Below are positions 20,686-31,133 of a stretch of DNA of 64,000 bases, in pieces. The stretch is taken from NCBI RefSeq assembly GCF_000332455.1, contig NZ_AOGY02000065.1, positions 62,001 to 126,000 on the forward strand, in the 5' to 3' direction. The position numbers and the translations under genes were made by a program. Under the pieces are notes generated by a model. That model had not been told where the DNA came from. It saw only the letters and a list, made by a program, of their open reading frames with translations, and did no database searches. This stretch comes from Leptospira vanthielii serovar Holland str. Waz Holland = ATCC 700522. GTDB lineage: Bacteria > Spirochaetota > Leptospiria > Leptospirales > Leptospiraceae. Every line of letters starts with the position of its first letter. The first letter of the stretch is position 1.

Positions 20686-23439
20686 ATGTTAGATAAGAAT
20701 TTAAAACGCATTCAGTTCCAAGAGTCCGAGTCCAATTGGATCCGGTCTTTTAGTGTAGAATCGATCAAGTGCCTCATTGTTTGCCGTGGCCCCGTTCGCA
20801 AAGAAACCATGGATGTATTTGATGCCATCGGTGTGAAAGAATATGGAATTCTACTTTCAGAAAAAGATTCCATCGTGTATCCAAAGGCTTTGGCACCAGA
20901 GCTTCGTAACTTCCGTTTTGCGGAAAATATCCACCGTGTTCCTGACTATATGGGAGCAGGGAAAGAAGAGAAAGAACAACGCATTCACCAAATCATAGGA
21001 ATTGCCAAAGACAATGGATACACTCATATCTTTGCCGGTTACGGATTTATGGCTGAGGATGCGGAATTTATCGAGGCCATTGAAAAAGCAGGAATTATCT
21101 TTATGGGACCAAGTTCCCATGTAGCTAAAGGTGCTGGCGCTAAAGACGAAGCAAAAAAACTGGCAAGAAGTCTGAACGTATCGGTAACCCCAGGTGTGGA
21201 TAATATCACAGCTCTTGCTTTACTTCGTAAAACGGGAAATTCCAAAGAGGGACTTCTTAAAGTTGCCAAAGAAAACAATTTATCCTTTTCTTTCAATGAA
21301 TCCAGATCACTCGAAGACAATGCGGAAGATTTACTTCAGCTTTCTTATGAAAAAACCATAGACATCACTTCCATTCCTGATTTACAAAAAGAGTCTGCGA
21401 TCCTTTGTGAAGACATTTGGAAAAAATATCCAGGAAAACGAATCCGATTCAAATACATCGGTGGTGGTGGTGGAAAGGGACAACGTGTCATCGGTGAAAA
21501 ATCGGAAATTGATGCAGCCGTTATGGAGATCCTAGCGGAATCTAAAGTCACAGCCGTTGGATCCAATAGAAACTTCCTTATTGAGCTCAATATTGAAAAT
21601 ACACGCCACAACGAGATTCAACTCATCGGTAATGGGGAGTGGTCTTTGTCTCTTGGGGGTCGTGATTGTTCTTTGCAGATGCATGAACAAAAACTTTTAG
21701 AAATTTCTCAAACGGTAGAGTTACTCCAAAAAGAAGCAGATCTCGTTCGTTCTACAAATCCTAAAAAAGCCGCAATCTTAGATAAAGACACACAAACTTT
21801 AAAAGATATGGAAAACCAAGCAGAAGTGTTTGGAAAAGCAATTCGTTTGAATTCAGTTTCTACTTTTGAATGTATTGTTGAGGGAAATAGTTTCTTCTTT
21901 ATGGAAGTAAACACAAGGATTCAGGTGGAACACCGTGTCACAGAGATGGTGTACAAAATGAAGTTCACGAATCCCAATGATCCGAACGATTTCTTTTATA
22001 TTGATTCGCTTGTGGAAGCGATGGCTGTCCTTTCCATTCATGGTCTTCGTGTTCCCAAACCAGAACGAATTTTGCGAAATGTATCTGGTGCGGAAGTCCG
22101 AATCAATGCCACAAACCGTGCGTTACAACCACATGCGGGTGGGATCATCCAAAACTGGTCGAATTCACTACCGGAAGAGATTCGAGATGACCAAGGAATT
22201 TGTACTCGTAACCCCGATACAGGTGCCTTTGTTCACTACAACCTAGCAGGTGCTTATGATTCCAACGTGGCTCTCATTGTTTCTTATGGAAATTCGAGAA
22301 CAGAAAACTTGGAAATTTTAGGCAACATCCTTCGCAAAACAGAGCTTAGAGGTCTGAATCTCGAAACCAACTTACTTGTTCACTATGGACTCATCCAGTG
22401 GATTTTGGGTAAGGATGCGATGTTCAAACCGTCTACTGCTTTTATGATTTCTTATTTAGCAGGAATCGGAGCTCTGCAATCCATCATCAATGATTTGGAT
22501 TTAGAATATCTTTGGTCTGAAAAAACAAAGGCCTCTGATCCTGAACTCAAAAAAATCCTAAACAAAAAGATGACTCTTGTCATTCGTCCTATGGAACGCC
22601 TTCTTGCCAACCCGCACCTTCTCGGTGGATTTCTTGGATACTTCGATGGAAAACTTTGGACAAGGACAGGAAACAATCTTTCCTTCTCTGAAAACCCCAT
22701 TCAATTTTTAGATTCTTTGTATTACTATTTGAACTTAGATACAACAGAACAAAAAGCAAGTTCCGAAAAGATTTGGGATCATGATGCGAACCTACTCACA
22801 GAAGCAAAAGCATTCTATTCTGAGCTTACAGTTAGAACAGGACTTAGTTCTTGGAAAGAACTCTCTGATGCATTGGCCAAAGGTAAAAATCCTTCGAAAA
22901 CTCTTTCTGAGGAACTCTGGACTGCCTCTGTTGCAAGCCATAATGGATTCCAAGCAGGTCTTGAAACTCTTTTACTACTTCCCAAAATCGGTATCAAATC
23001 TAACTTTTTTGGTTTGGATGTGAATGCAGATTTGGACGGAGTGGTTCCTGACGAATTCAAAAACAAAGAAACTAGAGATGCTTTGATCAAAACTTTGAAC
23101 CCACCACCGAAAATGTCTGGGGATGAAATTGTGGCACCGATGGGTGGAATGTTTTACTCTAAGGAAGCTCCGAACTTACCACAACTTATCAATGAAGGGG
23201 ATCATTTCCAAGCGGGACAACCTCTCTTTATCATTGAAGTAATGAAGATGTTTAACAAAATTCTGGCTCCAGTCAGTGGAACCGTTGTTAAAAATCTAAT
23301 GGTAGATTCCGATGGAAAGATTGTTACAAAAGCACAACCTATCTTCAAAATCAAACCAGACGAAATTCTAAAGGAAGAGTCTCCTGAAGACATTCGATCG
23401 AGAAAGGTTAAGGTAACAAAAGAGTTGGGTCTCGGTTAA
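20686..23439 (+). CDS. Biotin carboxylase fused to biotin carboxyl carrier domain
   Basis: ATP-dependent carboxylation of biotin. The 917-residue protein is much longer than usual BC-BCCP fusions (about 650-680). An N-terminal biotin-carboxylase fold (AKDNGYTHIFAGYGFMAED) leads to an ATP-grasp domain with glycine loop YIGGGGGKGQRVI near residue 260 and EVNTRIQVEHRVTEMV. Extra sequence lies ahead of the glycine loop (about 175-255) and in the middle (about 590-790). The C-terminal biotinyl domain has EVMKMFN with biotin lysine K854. Forms an operon with the carboxyltransferase gene and ends with no gap against convergent cheB. Confidence 0.92.
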   Translation: MLDKNLKRIQFQESESNWIRSFSVESIKCLIVCRGPVRKETMDVFDAIGVKEYGILLSEKDSIVYPKALAPELRNFRFAENIHRVPDYMGAGKEEKEQRIHQIIGIAKDNGYTHIFAGYGFMAEDAEFIEAIEKAGIIFMGPSSHVAKGAGAKDEAKKLARSLNVSVTPGVDNITALALLRKTGNSKEGLLKVAKENNLSFSFNESRSLEDNAEDLLQLSYEKTIDITSIPDLQKESAILCEDIWKKYPGKRIRFKYIGGGGGKGQRVIGEKSEIDAAVMEILAESKVTAVGSNRNFLIELNIENTRHNEIQLIGNGEWSLSLGGRDCSLQMHEQKLLEISQTVELLQKEADLVRSTNPKKAAILDKDTQTLKDMENQAEVFGKAIRLNSVSTFECIVEGNSFFFMEVNTRIQVEHRVTEMVYKMKFTNPNDPNDFFYIDSLVEAMAVLSIHGLRVPKPERILRNVSGAEVRINATNRALQPHAGGIIQNWSNSLPEEIRDDQGICTRNPDTGAFVHYNLAGAYDSNVALIVSYGNSRTENLEILGNILRKTELRGLNLETNLLVHYGLIQWILGKDAMFKPSTAFMISYLAGIGALQSIINDLDLEYLWSEKTKASDPELKKILNKKMTLVIRPMERLLANPHLLGGFLGYFDGKLWTRTGNNLSFSENPIQFLDSLYYYLNLDTTEQKASSEKIWDHDANLLTEAKAFYSELTVRTGLSSWKELSDALAKGKNPSKTLSEELWTASVASHNGFQAGLETLLLLPKIGIKSNFFGLDVNADLDGVVPDEFKNKETRDALIKTLNPPPKMSGDEIVAPMGGMFYSKEAPNLPQLINEGDHFQAGQPLFIIEVMKMFNKILAPVSGTVVKNLMVDSDGKIVTKAQPIFKIKPDEILKEESPEDIRSRKVKVTKELGLG

Positions 23440-24492
23440 TCAACCGTAACCCACAATTGTTTTATAGATTTCAGTCAAAGGGAGGATGTGGTTTACACCT
23501 CCCCTCTTGATTGCTTCTTTCGGCATCCCAAAGACAACAGAAGATTCTTCATTTTGTGCAATGGTATCTGCCCCAGCTTCTTTCATCTCAAATAATCCAA
23601 AGGCTCCATCGTCACCCATTCCTGTCATGATGATCCCTTTGGCATTTTTTCCCGCATTCCTTGCCACAGAACGAAAGAGCACATCCACTGATGGTTTGTG
23701 GCGATTGACAAGAGGACCATCCGCAACTTCTACATAATACTGGGCACCGGAGCGTTTCACCGTCATATGTCGATTTCCAGGTGCAATGAGGGCGAGGCCT
23801 CGAACCACACGGTCTCCATCCTTGGCTTCCCTAACACTAATTTCACAAATGGAATCCAATCGTTTGGAAAAGGTCTCTGTAAATTTTTCGGGCATATGTT
23901 GAACGATGACAATACCTGGAGTTTTGTCCCTGGGTAGTTTTGTGAGAACTTCTTCTAAGGCAATGGTTCCGCCTGTTGAGGTCCCGATAGCGACAATTTT
24001 TTCTGTTGCCTGTAATTGGGAGATGTCCTGTTTTTTTTCCGTTTTGATGGTGAACTGTTTTTGATTTGAAAAGTTTGGAAGTGCTTTTAAGGAAACCGCT
24101 GCCGCTGCCATCACCGCATCGATAAGTTCAATGGTGCTTTCATTTAAAAAATCTTTTAATCCGATTTTAGGTTTTGTAATGATATCACAAGCACCAAGGC
24201 TCATCGCAATCATAGCCGTATCGGATCCTTCTGTAGTTAAGGTGGAACAAATGACAACGGGGGTTGGTCTTTCTGACATGATTTTTTTTAAAAAAGACAA
24301 CCCGTCCATTCTAGGCATTTCGATATCCAAAACAATGACATCGGGCCAATCGTTATTCATTTTATCCAATGCAAAAAGTGGATCCGAAGCACTGCCTAAA
24401 AATTCGAAACTCGAGTCGGATTTGAATATTTCAGCTAATACCTGTCTTACGACAGCTGAATCATCGATGACAAATACCTTAATTTTTTTCAT
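23440..24492 (-). CDS. cheB: Chemotaxis protein-glutamate methylesterase
   Basis: Demethylates and deamidates chemoreceptors when phosphorylated by CheA. The 350-residue protein has a receiver domain with phospho-acceptor D56 (VIVLDIEMP), a linker, and the esterase domain with catalytic S172 (GTSTGG), H199 (IVQHMP) and D295 (GMGDDG). Last gene of the che operon, 3 nt after cheD. No cheR is in the window, so the matching methyltransferase must lie elsewhere. Confidence 0.97.
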   Translation of the reverse strand: MKKIKVFVIDDSAVVRQVLAEIFKSDSSFEFLGSASDPLFALDKMNNDWPDVIVLDIEMPRMDGLSFLKKIMSERPTPVVICSTLTTEGSDTAMIAMSLGACDIITKPKIGLKDFLNESTIELIDAVMAAAAVSLKALPNFSNQKQFTIKTEKKQDISQLQATEKIVAIGTSTGGTIALEEVLTKLPRDKTPGIVIVQHMPEKFTETFSKRLDSICEISVREAKDGDRVVRGLALIAPGNRHMTVKRSGAQYYVEVADGPLVNRHKPSVDVLFRSVARNAGKNAKGIIMTGMGDDGAFGLFEMKEAGADTIAQNEESSVVFGMPKEAIKRGGVNHILPLTEIYKTIVGYG

Positions 24493-24495
24493 AAA

Positions 24496-24984
24496 TTATT
24501 TTTTCTCAACCCAGACTTCCCCATCCCAAACAGTAAAATAAATCTTTCTGGATAAAGTCCCGCCAACGTCTTCAGAAATGATTTTGATTTCATTGTCTCT
24601 TAGAATCTTTTTGGCAAATTCTGCATTTTTTGTACCAACGTGAGAAGTGGAATTGTCCTTTAAAATCTCTCTTTCTTCGTGTAGAAACATGTTCGATCCT
24701 CCGAATATTTTCGCGTAATACTCGTTTGGTGACGATCTATGTTTTTTCATTTCAGCTAAAAAAAAGGAAACCGCATCGATTCCATATTTGTGGGTTTTTT
24801 CAGAGTGGAGATCGGCAGGAGAAGGAAGGAGGTAATGACACATCCCACCTAAGTGGCGATTGGGATGCCATAAAACAATGGAAACACAAGAACCGAGTAA
24901 GGTTCTGACCCGAAATCCTGAGCCACCGAAGAATATCTCTCCGGGGTTTAGAAAACGGTCTATAACTTCACTCGGTGATTCCAT
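24496..24984 (-). CDS. cheD: Chemoreceptor glutamine deamidase
   Basis: Deamidates specific glutamines on chemoreceptors. The 162-residue protein has the catalytic triad positions in their family context: T28 and C33 (RTLLGSCVSI) and H50 (GGMCHYLLP). Its start codon shares one base with the stop of cheW. The presence of CheD beside CheB fits a CheC/CheD-type adaptation branch, although no cheC is seen here. Confidence 0.95.
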   Translation of the reverse strand: MESPSEVIDRFLNPGEIFFGGSGFRVRTLLGSCVSIVLWHPNRHLGGMCHYLLPSPADLHSEKTHKYGIDAVSFFLAEMKKHRSSPNEYYAKIFGGSNMFLHEEREILKDNSTSHVGTKNAEFAKKILRDNEIKIISEDVGGTLSRKIYFTVWDGEVWVEKK

Positions 24985-25460
24985 TACATCACATTTGACG
25001 ATGTTTCTTGGATGGTTTGTAACTCAGAAAGTTCCAGAATTTGGTTCACTTTCAAAATAATCACAAATCTGTTTTCTAATTTTCCAAGTCCTTGGATAAA
25101 ATCTAATCGGATTTTTGAACCGAAACTAGGGGGGTCTTCGATGGAATCAGGAGGAATGTCGACTACCTCATTGACTGAATCCACAAGGAGACCGACATCT
25201 ATGATTTCGTTTTCCAACTTGATTTCAGTGATGATGATACAAGTTTTCCGATTGGTTTCTGTTTTCTTTTTGTAAAATCTCATATTGAGATCAATGACTG
25301 GAACTACATTTCCTCTGAGGTTGATCACCCCAGGAATGTATTCTGGCATCATTGGAACATGGGTCACAGATTCAAATTCAATGATCTCTTTGATATATAA
25401 TATTCCGAGACCAAAGAGTTCTTCCGAAATTAGAAAAGTTAAGTATTGGAGTTCCTGCAT
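24984..25460 (-). CDS. cheW: Chemotaxis coupling protein CheW
   Basis: Scaffold linking receptors to CheA. A 158-residue CheW-fold protein: YLTFLISEELFGLGILYIKE, then MMPEYIPGVINLRGNVVPVIDL with the conserved NLRG, and a final DFIQGLGKLENRFVIIL. No extra domain. Placed between the MCP gene (13 nt upstream) and cheD (1-nt overlap). Confidence 0.97.
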   Translation of the reverse strand: MQELQYLTFLISEELFGLGILYIKEIIEFESVTHVPMMPEYIPGVINLRGNVVPVIDLNMRFYKKKTETNRKTCIIITEIKLENEIIDVGLLVDSVNEVVDIPPDSIEDPPSFGSKIRLDFIQGLGKLENRFVIILKVNQILELSELQTIQETSSNVM

Positions 25461-25473
25461 ATAGGTATCCTAT

Positions 25474-28188
25474 TTAATACTTCTGGAACTTGTTATTTTC
25501 ATCGGTTGAATCCGCCTTTCTGGGGTTAGGTGTTTGAAGCCGTCCAGTAGGTTTTGACGCCGGTTTTGCATGTTTGGAATCAACAACAGATTGGAAGTTT
25601 GTTTGTTTTCCCAATTTAAAGAAACTAATAGAAGAGAGGAGTTTCTCTGCTTGGGCTTGTAATTCTTCCGCAATCGCTGCTAATTCTTCTGAGGCACTTG
25701 CTGATTGTTGTGAGACTTGGTCCAGTTGTCCCATTGCTTTATTGACCTCATTGACACCGGAGGATTGTTCCTGGCTTGCTGCGGTAATCTCTTGCACGAG
25801 GTCGGCAGTTTTATTGATGGCAGGAACAATTTCTTCAATGAGTTTTCCGGCAGATTCTGCAATTTGAACCGAATTTCCAGCCAAACTACCAATTTCATTT
25901 GCTGATTTTTGAGAACGTTCTGCAAGTTTTCTGACTTCTGATGCCACTACCGCAAATCCTTTTCCATGTTCACCAGCTCTGGCTGCTTCAATAGCAGCAT
26001 TTAACGCAAGTAAGTTGGTTTGATAAGCAATATCTTCAATGATTGATATTTTATCTGCAATTTCCTTCATTGCTGATACTGTATTTTTTACAGCTTCTCC
26101 ACCTTGTTTTGCATCTTTGGCTGACTTTGTGGCGATGGTGTCAGTTTGTTTTGCATTTTCCGCATTTTGGTCAATGGATGCACCCATCTCCTCTAATGAG
26201 GCAGATGTTTCTTCCACGGAAGCCGCTTGTTCACTGGCACCTTGTGATAGTGTACTTGCAGTCGATGCTACTTCATCGGCAGCATTAACAAGAGCATCCG
26301 TGTTTGTTTTTACATCGTTAATGATATCTACAAGTTTTTTTGCAGTGTTATTGAAGGAATCTCTTAGTTTTGCAAACCCACCATCATACTCATTGGTAAT
26401 GAGTTGCGTGAGGTCACCATTCTCTAATGCGGACAATCCTATCACAAGATCGTCGACAATACGAGCAGTTTCAATCGCAATATTTTTTTGTTCCGTGATG
26501 TCTGTTGCGAATTTTATGACTTTATAAGGTTTACCGTTTAAGTCAAGGATTGGGTTGTAGGTTGCTTGTAACCAAACAATTTTTCCACCTTTACCAATCC
26601 TTCTATATTCAGCAGTTTGAAACTCACCTCGGTTTAAACCTGCCCAAAACTGTCGGTAATCTTCTGAATTGACCATCGTTGGTTCCACAAACATTCTGTG
26701 ATGTTTTCCAACTATTTCTTGTAACCCATATCCCATTGTTTTTTGGAAAATATCATTTGCGGTGATAATGGTTCCATCCATATTGAATTCAATGGTTGCT
26801 TGGGCTTTGTTGATTGCTTCAATTTGGCCAATAAACTCTCGGACTTGTTTTTTATTTTCAGTGATGTCTGTTGCAAATTTTATAACTTTGTATGGTTTTC
26901 CGTTAGCATCGAGAATGGGAGTATAGGTTGCTTGGAGCCATACTTCTTTTCCATTTTTTCCAAATCTTTTGTATTCGGATGATTGGTAGTCCCCACGATT
27001 GAGGGTAGCCCAAAATTGTCGGTAGGCTTCTGAGTTTGCCTCTTGAGTTTCGAGAAAAATTCTATGGTGTTGCCCTTTGATTTCACTTAAACTGTAGTTC
27101 ATTAGATTTAGGAAATTTTCATTCGCAGCGGTGATGGTTCCATCCATATTGAATTCAATGGTTGCTTGTGACCTTTCAATAGCTTTTGCATTCGCATTGG
27201 CTTCGGTTACATCAGCCCATTCCACAACACTTCCCAATCTTTCGCCACTTGGAGTAATGATCGGGTTTGCGATTAAATTGAATTCACGATTCCCGATTTT
27301 AATGCTCGACTTGTGTTCTGAGGTAAAGGATCCGAGAAGTTTTCGTTGGTGGCTTGGGTCCTTATGATAACTATCAATATTACTACCCATCAAATCTTTG
27401 AGCGAAAAATTGCGTAATTGAGTTTTAATATCAGCTTCCGATTTTCCAAACATAGAATGAATTGCTTTATTCATATAAACTACATTTAAATTGGGATCAG
27501 AGATCATTACATTGGTAGAGACACTGTCCAAAGCTGTTTTGATTTGGATGGCATCCTTTAATGGTTTACCGACTTGCCCGAGTAAAAGAAATAGTAGGGC
27601 CGCAGTAATGATAAGAAACACAGCACCAGATACAAAAATGGGAAGGAGGATTTCTTTGGGTGACGCAACCTCTTTTGAAACTTCAGTGAGACTATCTTTT
27701 GTTAATTGAGCGTTCCATTTGGATATAGAAGCAGAGTAGGGTTTCCACAGTTCAGGAAGATTTGATTTGAGAAGTTCTTTTTTTGTGATATCTTCAGGTT
27801 CGTTTAAGTAGGCCTTAATGAGAGCAATATATTCATCTTTTTGAATGGTTGCTGTTTTAAGAATCGCTGATTCCTCTGAGGAGTTTGGGAATGTCGAGGT
27901 TTGTTCCCAAGAAGAATTTAGTTTTTCTAAATCATATTTGATTTTGGCAATTGATGTTTTATCTACTTCTTGCGATTGCAGGGTAGTGAAAAGATCGGAC
28001 TGTATCGATTGGCTTAAGTTCCAAACCGATGTTAGAGTCTCGGTTTTTTGTAGTTGGACTTTTGTTGTTTCTTCCGAGGGTTGTGAACCTGTGATTGTTC
28101 CCCAAGAATAAAAAGTAATCCAAACCACAAATAACAATCCCGCCAGAAAAAAACCTATTAGTTTCGTGCTTATCTTTATATTTTTCAT
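25474..28188 (-). CDS. Methyl-accepting chemotaxis protein with three PAS domains
   Basis: A 904-residue chemoreceptor. Two transmembrane helices (about 8-30 and 178-203) flank a helical sensor loop. Three PAS domains follow in the cytoplasm (about 212-330, 335-450 and 455-575); the second and third are near-copies sharing [17 protein letters not shown] and [20 protein letters not shown]-like segment precedes the signalling coiled coil, whose tip reads [23 protein letters not shown] domains on the cytoplasmic side suggest sensing of redox, oxygen or a small ligand inside the cell; no cofactor can be inferred. The tail is proline- and serine-rich without a CheR-tethering pentapeptide I can recognise. 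Confidence 0.95.
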   Translation of the reverse strand: MKNIKISTKLIGFFLAGLLFVVWITFYSWGTITGSQPSEETTKVQLQKTETLTSVWNLSQSIQSDLFTTLQSQEVDKTSIAKIKYDLEKLNSSWEQTSTFPNSSEESAILKTATIQKDEYIALIKAYLNEPEDITKKELLKSNLPELWKPYSASISKWNAQLTKDSLTEVSKEVASPKEILLPIFVSGAVFLIITAALLFLLLGQVGKPLKDAIQIKTALDSVSTNVMISDPNLNVVYMNKAIHSMFGKSEADIKTQLRNFSLKDLMGSNIDSYHKDPSHQRKLLGSFTSEHKSSIKIGNREFNLIANPIITPSGERLGSVVEWADVTEANANAKAIERSQATIEFNMDGTITAANENFLNLMNYSLSEIKGQHHRIFLETQEANSEAYRQFWATLNRGDYQSSEYKRFGKNGKEVWLQATYTPILDANGKPYKVIKFATDITENKKQVREFIGQIEAINKAQATIEFNMDGTIITANDIFQKTMGYGLQEIVGKHHRMFVEPTMVNSEDYRQFWAGLNRGEFQTAEYRRIGKGGKIVWLQATYNPILDLNGKPYKVIKFATDITEQKNIAIETARIVDDLVIGLSALENGDLTQLITNEYDGGFAKLRDSFNNTAKKLVDIINDVKTNTDALVNAADEVASTASTLSQGASEQAASVEETSASLEEMGASIDQNAENAKQTDTIATKSAKDAKQGGEAVKNTVSAMKEIADKISIIEDIAYQTNLLALNAAIEAARAGEHGKGFAVVASEVRKLAERSQKSANEIGSLAGNSVQIAESAGKLIEEIVPAINKTADLVQEITAASQEQSSGVNEVNKAMGQLDQVSQQSASASEELAAIAEELQAQAEKLLSSISFFKLGKQTNFQSVVDSKHAKPASKPTGRLQTPNPRKADSTDENNKFQKY

Positions 28189-28198
28189 ATCATCCTCT

Positions 28199-30394
28199 TC
28201 ATTTATATAATCTTTCGTTTTCTACAGCTATTGTTCTTTCGAATAGAGAAGGTATGTCTATAATGAGAGCAACATTTCCATCTCCTAAGATGCTAGAACC
28301 ACTTACACCTTTCACATGGCGAAATACAGATCCCATTGGTTTGATTACCGTTTGGTATTCACCGAGAAGTCGTTCGACAACGATTCCCGCTTTTTTCTCC
28401 CCATTCCTAACTATAACAATATTTTCACGTAAATTTTCGCCTGATGATTCCGTTGGGTAATAATCTTTGAGTCGGAGGAAGGGAATTAAATTCCCTCGAA
28501 GTGGAAAGAATTGATTTGAATCAGTTTTGTTTTCATCTGTAAAATGAAGGCATTCCAAAACCATATCCATCGGAATAATAAACTGGTTTTTCCCCACTTC
28601 AACCAAAAAGCCATCGATGATAGCTAAGGTTAAAGGTAATCGAATGATGAACCGACTTCCCTGGTTCGGAGTGGATTTGACCGTTATGGTTCCGCGTAAA
28701 GACTCTATATTTTGTAAAACAACATCAAGGCCCACACCTCTACCGGAAACATTGGTAACTTTGGATGCAGTGGAGAGCCCTGGATGGAAAAGAAGTTTGA
28801 ATACTTCTTCTTCTGAATCTGGTAACGGTCCAGAAACAAGGCCTTTATCGATTCCTTTTTGCCAGACTTTTTCCTTTTGAATCCCATTACCATCATCAGT
28901 GATTTCAAGGACGACACTGCCTGCTTCATGGAATGCATTGAGTTTGATTGTACCTTGTTTTGGTTTTCCTTTTTTTTCTCGTTCTTCAGAAGTTTCCAGT
29001 CCATGGTCACAGGCATTTCTGACTAAGTGAGTGAGTGGGTCACCTAACTTATCAACTATGTTTCGATCAAGTTCAGTTTCATTACCTTCTGTGATGAGTT
29101 TGATCTCTTTACCAAGATCTTTTCCTAAGTCCCGAACGGTTCTCGTATATTTCTGGAAAGTATCACCAATAGGAACCATTCTGAGTTTTAAGGAAATTTC
29201 CCTAACTTCGTTAAGTAATCTCATCGCAAGTAAAGAGGATTCTTGTAAGTTGGAATCTTCTGTATATCCAATGAGTTGGTTCATGTTAGCACAAGATACA
29301 ACAAGTTCTCCCACTCGATTGATTAGGTTATCAATTCGTTTGGAATCTACTTTTATGGTTGCTGATTTGTTTTGGTCTTTTGTTAGTTGAGTAGGATTTT
29401 TGAATTCCAAAATTTCCAGTGGAGATTCCAAAGCCGCAGTCACAGGATCTGCGGATGGAACAGATGAGGTTACAATTCCCGTTTTACGACCTTTTAATTC
29501 TTCAAAGTAGTTAATTAAACTAGCGTCCGTTAGAATATTAATTTCTTTCCATGTATTGCCGAGTAAAATTTCTTCCTCCGGAAGCTGCTGGGAAAGATCA
29601 ACTAAATCTTCTATATTAGAACCTGGGGGTAAAATATGTAAAAAGGAGTCATTTTCTATAAAGTTAAACACTTTGCGGACAGTATCTAAATCGGAATCGG
29701 TTACAAAATGAATTTCGAAACCTAAATAACAAGATTCGGGATCATACTCGTCGGAGATGGGAATGGTTTCTGTAATCGTTTTTAAGGAATGAATTTTTCC
29801 AATTTTTTTTAAATATCCAATGAAAGAAATAGGATCTAAACCTTGGGCAAAGACATTACGATTGGGTCGAAAGGAAATAAGATAACCTGGGATCACATCA
29901 TTTGTGTTTGTTTTCGAAGTGAGAGCATTGGATCCAGTAACAGTATTGTTTTGCGTTGTTTTTTCAATTTCTTTATGGCTTCCATTCTTTACTGAAATAT
30001 CAGCATCAATACTTTGAAACGGCTTCATGAGTTCCAAGATAGAATTACCATGCGTAATTTTGGATTCTGGAATTTTCCCTTTTGTTTCTTCGTTTACTAA
30101 ATAAGAGAGGTGGTCCTTTGCTTTGAGTAGAATTTCTGTTAGTTCTTGTTGGAAAGGAATTTCATGGGCACGTAACCTATCGAGTAAGTTCTCCACAACA
30201 TGTGTGAACTTAACAGTCGATTCAAAACCAAACATTCCCGCTGTTCCTTTGATTGTATGAACCGCGCGGAAGATTGCATTTAGGTCTTCGTCTGTGGGGG
30301 AGGACACTTCTGTTCGTAGAAGGATTGCCTCCATATCACGAAGGAATTCATCTGATTCAACTAAATAGGCATCTATAACCTCGGTTAAATCCAT
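28199..30394 (-). CDS. cheA: Chemotaxis histidine kinase CheA
   Basis: Phosphorylates CheY and CheB. The 731-residue protein has an N-terminal Hpt domain with H46 ([14 protein letters not shown]), a long linker with a P2-like region (about 165-275), a dimerisation segment ([14 protein letters not shown]), the ATPase domain ([21 protein letters not shown]) and a C-terminal CheW-like domain ([14 protein letters not shown]). Its start shares one base with the stop of the upstream STAS gene, so translation of the two is coupled. Confidence 0.97.
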   Translation of the reverse strand: MDLTEVIDAYLVESDEFLRDMEAILLRTEVSSPTDEDLNAIFRAVHTIKGTAGMFGFESTVKFTHVVENLLDRLRAHEIPFQQELTEILLKAKDHLSYLVNEETKGKIPESKITHGNSILELMKPFQSIDADISVKNGSHKEIEKTTQNNTVTGSNALTSKTNTNDVIPGYLISFRPNRNVFAQGLDPISFIGYLKKIGKIHSLKTITETIPISDEYDPESCYLGFEIHFVTDSDLDTVRKVFNFIENDSFLHILPPGSNIEDLVDLSQQLPEEEILLGNTWKEINILTDASLINYFEELKGRKTGIVTSSVPSADPVTAALESPLEILEFKNPTQLTKDQNKSATIKVDSKRIDNLINRVGELVVSCANMNQLIGYTEDSNLQESSLLAMRLLNEVREISLKLRMVPIGDTFQKYTRTVRDLGKDLGKEIKLITEGNETELDRNIVDKLGDPLTHLVRNACDHGLETSEEREKKGKPKQGTIKLNAFHEAGSVVLEITDDGNGIQKEKVWQKGIDKGLVSGPLPDSEEEVFKLLFHPGLSTASKVTNVSGRGVGLDVVLQNIESLRGTITVKSTPNQGSRFIIRLPLTLAIIDGFLVEVGKNQFIIPMDMVLECLHFTDENKTDSNQFFPLRGNLIPFLRLKDYYPTESSGENLRENIVIVRNGEKKAGIVVERLLGEYQTVIKPMGSVFRHVKGVSGSSILGDGNVALIIDIPSLFERTIAVENERLYK

Positions 30395-30765
30395 TAACTA
30401 ATTTTCCTTGTGCCGTATCGAAATTCCACTTCGTTAGAATGTTCTTTTTTTACTTTAACCCGATCTCCAAAAAAACTAACAAGTCCTAACAAATCCAAAA
30501 CTTTCAAAACAGGGAGGGAGTGGTTTTCTAGTTTGATCGAAAAATGATTTTGTTGGCTCAAAGTTTTGATATAGATTAAAAACTGTATACCAGCAGAATC
30601 GATTCGTTGGATTCCGTTTAGATCTAACTGGATGATTTTTCCCTTTGCGGAGGTCCAAATTACAGAATTTTTTTGCCATTCTTTAATAAAGGGTACAGTT
30701 AAATACCCCAACCAAGTGATTGCAAAACCTGAATTTGTTTCTCTGAGATTCTGGACCGGTTCCAT
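30394..30765 (-). CDS. STAS-like protein inside the che operon
   Basis: A 123-residue protein with the STAS pattern: KGKIIQLDLNGIQRIDSAGIQFLIYIKTL (read in two parts, residues about 42-70), with the conserved serine in DSAG, then VLDLLGLVSFFG. A potential RsbV/SpoIIAA-like phospho-switch. It lies between cheY (2 nt away) and cheA (1-nt overlap), an arrangement found in some bacteria where STAS modules tune chemotaxis kinase arrays. Its kinase and phosphatase are unknown. Confidence 0.85.
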   Translation of the reverse strand: MEPVQNLRETNSGFAITWLGYLTVPFIKEWQKNSVIWTSAKGKIIQLDLNGIQRIDSAGIQFLIYIKTLSQQNHFSIKLENHSLPVLKVLDLLGLVSFFGDRVKVKKEHSNEVEFRYGTRKIS

Positions 30766-30767
30766 GA

Positions 30768-31133
30768 TTATGTTAATAGTTTAGAAATGGTATCTAACAA
30801 CTCTTCTGGAGAAAAGGGTTTAGTGAGCCATGCTTTAGCACCAGCATCCATACCTTGTTGTTTTTTTTCAGGTTGGGATTCTGTAGTTAACATGATGATT
30901 GGTGTGAACTTGTATTTGGGATTTTCTTTTACTTTTTTTATAAAACTGATGCCATCCATATTCGGCATATTCATGTCTGAAACTATTAAATCAACTGCAT
31001 TGGCTTCGAGTTGTTTTAAACCTTCTAAACCATCACCTGCCTCAATTAAATCGAAGTTTGCATTCTTTAGATGTACAGAGATGATCTTTCGGAATACCGC
31101 CGAGTCATCTATAATTAATATCTTTCTATTCAT
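30768..31133 (-). CDS. cheY: CheY-type single-domain response regulator
   Basis: A 121-residue receiver with the full active site: acidic pair D9-D10 (IIDDSAVFR), phospho-acceptor D53 (IVSDMNMPNMDG), threonine T83 or T84 (MLTTES) and K105 (WLTKPFS). Its position directly before the STAS gene and cheA suggests it is the output regulator of this cluster, acting on FliM/FliN of the flagellar motor. It overlaps the upstream receiver/ATPase gene by 8 nt. Leptospires carry several cheY copies, so the motor-binding role is probable, not certain. Confidence 0.93.
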   Translation of the reverse strand: MNRKILIIDDSAVFRKIISVHLKNANFDLIEAGDGLEGLKQLEANAVDLIVSDMNMPNMDGISFIKKVKENPKYKFTPIIMLTTESQPEKKQQGMDAGAKAWLTKPFSPEELLDTISKLLT

